Assembly: GCF_018221465.1 (NCBI RefSeq)
Contig: NZ_JAAIKR010000010.1
Location: 62,001 to 126,000, forward strand
Reading direction: 5' to 3'
Source: Shewanella intestini
GTDB lineage: Bacteria > Pseudomonadota > Gammaproteobacteria > Enterobacterales > Shewanellaceae
Length of the DNA stretch: 64,000 bases
Part shown: positions 61,342 to 64,000 of the stretch, piece by piece
Numbering within the stretch: the first letter of the stretch is position 1
Layout of the letters: each line of letters starts with the position of its first letter
Translations under genes and position numbers: made by a program
The notes under the pieces: model-generated
Database searches by the model: none
Told to the model about the DNA's origin: nothing
What the model saw: the letters and a program-made list of their open reading frames with translations, nothing else

Positions 61342-61817
61342 CGGCATGACATTATATCTATTAAAGAGGGATTTGTTGGCGCCGCAAATTCCTCTTTAAT
61401 TGCAAACATTTCCAACATAAGTTATCTATATTCATTACCTTACGCCAGTTAAACCAGCATCCAAACGTTGGCATTTATTCAACCTCTCCCCTCTTTATTG
61501 TAACTTAGTGACCACAGCGTCCTTCAACTCACCTTCTAATCTAACAATGCTAAACCCAGTCAATTAATTGCTCAGTTCGTTTAACCAATAGCTTATTTAA
61601 GCCATCTATAACCACTAATTTATCTACCGCAGTCAATGATATTGATCAAGCACACCTAACATCTCATCAGTGTAACGAACGCTAACAAATTGTTAGTTGA
61701 CATTTTTTACCAGTCTTTCAAGATAGATTCGTTTTTACAAAATAAATCAAATAACAATAAAAATTAGCAACAAATGCCACGCTCTTTCCCAAAGGAAGCA
61801 AACAAGGAAGCAACATA
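61342..61817. other. Gene-free stretch before the second M13 peptidase
   Basis: About 475 bases with the hairpin below and otherwise AT-rich sequence. No ORF was recognised. AAGGAAG near 61804-61811 is the peptidase ribosome-binding site. Confidence 0.4.
61364..61400 (+). terminator. Hairpin after the small protein gene
   Basis: AAAGAGGGATTTG pairs with CAAATTCCTCTTT (one mismatch) around a nine-base GC-rich loop, followed by AATTGC. The T-run is short, so termination may be weak. Confidence 0.55.
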
Positions 61818-63884
61818 ATGAAAAAATCGTTAATCGCGATCGCGCTAGCAACCACGTTTTTAGGTGCTTGCGGCAGCTCAGACATCAATAAAACCCAACC
61901 GACTCAACAAGCGGCAACTCAAGCGAAAGCAGAATTGGGCTCATTTGGGGTAGATTTATCAGCCCGAGATCTCAATGTTAAACCCGGTGATGATTTCTTC
62001 ATGTATGCCAGCGGCCATTGGTACGATAACTTTGAAATGCCAGCAGACAAGACCCGCTATGGTGCATTTACCGGTCTTGCAGAGCGCAGTGAAACTCAAG
62101 TAAAAGCCATTATCGACGATATCACCAGTCGCACTGACCTAAATGAAGAAGAACAACTCATTGCTGACTTTTATCACGCCTACATGGACACTGACACCAT
62201 CAATAAATTAGGTGTTAAACCTATTCAACCTATTCTTGATGACATTAATGGCGTTAAATCAGTTGCCGACTTAACTAAAATATTTGGCCAAGCTTGGTTA
62301 ACTAACACTGACTCGCCAATTCGCGGCGGCATGTGGTTTAACCGTTTAGATCCAAATAAATATGAAATGTCATTAGGTGCTGGCGGATTAGGCTTACCCG
62401 ACCGCTCGTACTATTTAGAAGACAGCGAACGCTTCGTTAATATTCGCAGCGCGTATGTGGCACACATTGCAAAAATGCTGGCATTTGCCAACGTATCAGA
62501 TCCGCAACAGCGCGCCCAAGGTATTTTGGCACTAGAAACTAAAATTGCTCAAGGCCAATGGCCACGTGAGAAACGCCGTGACCGCGACTTAACGCTTAAC
62601 CAAATTAAACGCACCGAGTTAGCAAGTGCTTACCCAGGCTTTGATTGGGATTTATTTTTCACCCAAACCGGTTATCAAGTGCCTCAAGTGAACATTTCAC
62701 AACCCGAGCCTGTGAAAGCCATGATAAAGCTTATCAACAATGAGCCTATCAACGTTTGGCAAGATTACTTAACTTTCCATACCTTAAGTAACAACGCCGG
62801 CCTGTTATCTGAAAACATCTATAACACCAGTTTTGACTTCTTTGGCAAAACCTTAAGTGGCCAAGCTGAGCCTCGTCCACGCTGGAAACGCGCAGTAGAA
62901 GAAATGTCTGGCACTCAATCTTTAGGCTTTGCTATTGGTAAAGTGTATGTAGCACGTTACTTCCCAGAGTCATCAAAAAAACAAATGGCGCAATTGGTCG
63001 AAAACCTTCGCACCGCACTTGGTGAGCGTATTGACGGTTTAGATTGGATGGGCGCAGAAACCAAAGTAAATGCTCGTGCAAAACTTGCGGCATTTACACC
63101 TAAAATTGGCTACCCAGATGTATGGCAAACCTTTGATGGTTTATCGCTGTCTAAAGATAACCTTGTCGGCAATATCCAAAATTTACGTCGTTTCTTCCAC
63201 GCTGACAGTGTGGCGAAAGAATTGAAGAAAACCGATCGAAATCGTTGGGGTATGACACCACAATATGTTAACGCTTACTACAACAGCTCGTTCAACGAAA
63301 TTGTATTCCCAGCCGCTATTTTACAACCCCCATTTTTTGATCCCAATGCCGACCCTGCTGTGAACTATGGCGGTATTGGCGCTGTAATTGGTCATGAAAT
63401 GGGTCACGGTTTTGACGACCAAGGTTCAAAATCTGACGCTAACGGTATTCAACGTAACTGGTGGACTGATGCTGATCGCAGTGCATTTGAAGCAAAAACT
63501 GACATGCTCGCCGCGCAATACAGTCAATATGAACCCATTGCTGATAACTTCGTTAATGGCCGTAACAGCTTGGGTGAAAACATTGGTGACGTTGGTGGTA
63601 TCGCGATGGCATACCACGCTTATAAGCTGAGCTTAAAAGGCAAAGAAGCACCGATTATTGATGGCCTAACTGGCGATCAACGTTTCTTCTTAGCATGGGC
63701 GCAAGTTTGGAAGGAAAAGCGTACTGAACAAAGCATGCTTAACCAGTTACGTGGTGGTACTCATGCGCCGGGACGTTACCGCGCACTTGCGCCGCGTAAC
63801 CACGATGCATGGTACAAAGCATTTGATGTTAAGCCTGGCGACAAAATGTATTTACCAGAAGATCAACGTGTGCGTATTTGGTAA
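61818..63884 (+). CDS. M13-family zinc metallopeptidase, lipoprotein (PepO-like), copy 2
   Basis: A 688-residue paralogue of the peptidase at 8565. Lipoprotein signal with lipobox LGAC (Cys near residue 18). Intact zinc site HEMGHGFDDQ with third-ligand GENIGD region, and the same C-terminal ending (VRIW). The two proteins share large blocks word for word, such as NEIVFPAAILQPPFF and IDGLTGD, so they are recent-looking duplicates about 53 kb apart. Divergence in the middle suggests different peptide preferences. The window ends 116 bases downstream. Confidence 0.93.
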   Translation: MKKSLIAIALATTFLGACGSSDINKTQPTQQAATQAKAELGSFGVDLSARDLNVKPGDDFFMYASGHWYDNFEMPADKTRYGAFTGLAERSETQVKAIIDDITSRTDLNEEEQLIADFYHAYMDTDTINKLGVKPIQPILDDINGVKSVADLTKIFGQAWLTNTDSPIRGGMWFNRLDPNKYEMSLGAGGLGLPDRSYYLEDSERFVNIRSAYVAHIAKMLAFANVSDPQQRAQGILALETKIAQGQWPREKRRDRDLTLNQIKRTELASAYPGFDWDLFFTQTGYQVPQVNISQPEPVKAMIKLINNEPINVWQDYLTFHTLSNNAGLLSENIYNTSFDFFGKTLSGQAEPRPRWKRAVEEMSGTQSLGFAIGKVYVARYFPESSKKQMAQLVENLRTALGERIDGLDWMGAETKVNARAKLAAFTPKIGYPDVWQTFDGLSLSKDNLVGNIQNLRRFFHADSVAKELKKTDRNRWGMTPQYVNAYYNSSFNEIVFPAAILQPPFFDPNADPAVNYGGIGAVIGHEMGHGFDDQGSKSDANGIQRNWWTDADRSAFEAKTDMLAAQYSQYEPIADNFVNGRNSLGENIGDVGGIAMAYHAYKLSLKGKEAPIIDGLTGDQRFFLAWAQVWKEKRTEQSMLNQLRGGTHAPGRYRALAPRNHDAWYKAFDVKPGDKMYLPEDQRVRIW

Positions 63885-64000
63885 ACGCCATTTATTCACA
63901 ACTGCGCTAAATACAGAGTGTTTAACGCTATTGGTATCGTATTAAGCCAATGCCAAGTGAATATCAACAAGCGTAATCTAAAGGTGTATTGGCAAATACC

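Noticed and set aside
1-64000. CRISPR arrays, tRNA/rRNA genes, complete IS elements, integrase or prophage genes
   Set aside because: None could be recognised by eye on either strand; the only clear tandem repeats are the 156-base and 9-base units reported.

Overview
The window is a chromosomal segment of a gammaproteobacterium, almost certainly a Shewanella (low-GC, marine/cold-water type). The genus call is an inference from family content: a cytoplasmic pepsin-like aspartic protease of the shewasin type, a split borosin methyltransferase/precursor pair resembling SonM/SonA, a small multiheme cytochrome c, and several short families common in Shewanella and Vibrio (DUF3069, DUF1456, DUF3622, DUF2057 types). 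No rRNA, tRNA, CRISPR array or complete insertion sequence was recognised.

Layout. 0-8.3 kb: cold-shock-domain membrane protein, pbpG, rpiA, an HBM-type chemoreceptor, an ECF sigma / putative anti-sigma / DUF4097 operon, rsuA. 8.5-19.7 kb: an M13 lipoprotein peptidase, a secreted RelA/SpoT-fold protein, SUKH and HTH proteins, a GST, yehS, maeA, a PAP2 phosphatase pair and a TPR-GGDEF protein. 19.8-26.9 kb: a cobalamin-themed stretch with queG (a B12 enzyme), a decayed metE, intact metR with surviving MetJ- and MetR-type sites, and a TonB receptor under a cobalamin riboswitch. 27-31 kb: two hypotheticals, rlhA and a phosphoribosyltransferase. 31.1-36.1 kb: the most interesting locus, a compact operon of pepsin-like protease, GNAT acetyltransferase, borosin N-methyltransferase, borosin precursor peptide and a TPR-GGDEF protein. 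36.2-47.4 kb: SIMPL protein, a Bacteroidetes-like Lgt, RluA-family synthase, DUF2057 protein, a CPA2 K+/H+ antiporter and an RND efflux pair. 47.9-56.4 kb: tandem GYF_2-like proteins, rhlE, a giant repetitive membrane-anchored protein and a tri-heme mini-cytochrome. 56.4-64 kb: GH13 lipoprotein, aldo/keto reductase with divergent LysR regulator, ABM monooxygenase, a small protein, and a second M13 peptidase.

How the genes fit together. The 20-27 kb stretch suggests that B12-independent methionine synthesis (MetE) has been lost while B12 uptake and B12-dependent enzymes are kept, so the cell should depend on cobalamin for methionine via MetH (not in this window). The 31-36 kb operon has the parts expected of a ribosomally made, backbone N-methylated peptide pathway (precursor, methyltransferase, a candidate leader protease and a candidate tailoring enzyme) plus a c-di-GMP enzyme. 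The link of the protease and acetyltransferase to peptide maturation is inferred from operon structure only.

Terminators given are hairpin plus T-run readings by eye. Start codons were shifted from the longest ORF where a Shine-Dalgarno sequence or family length supports a downstream start.
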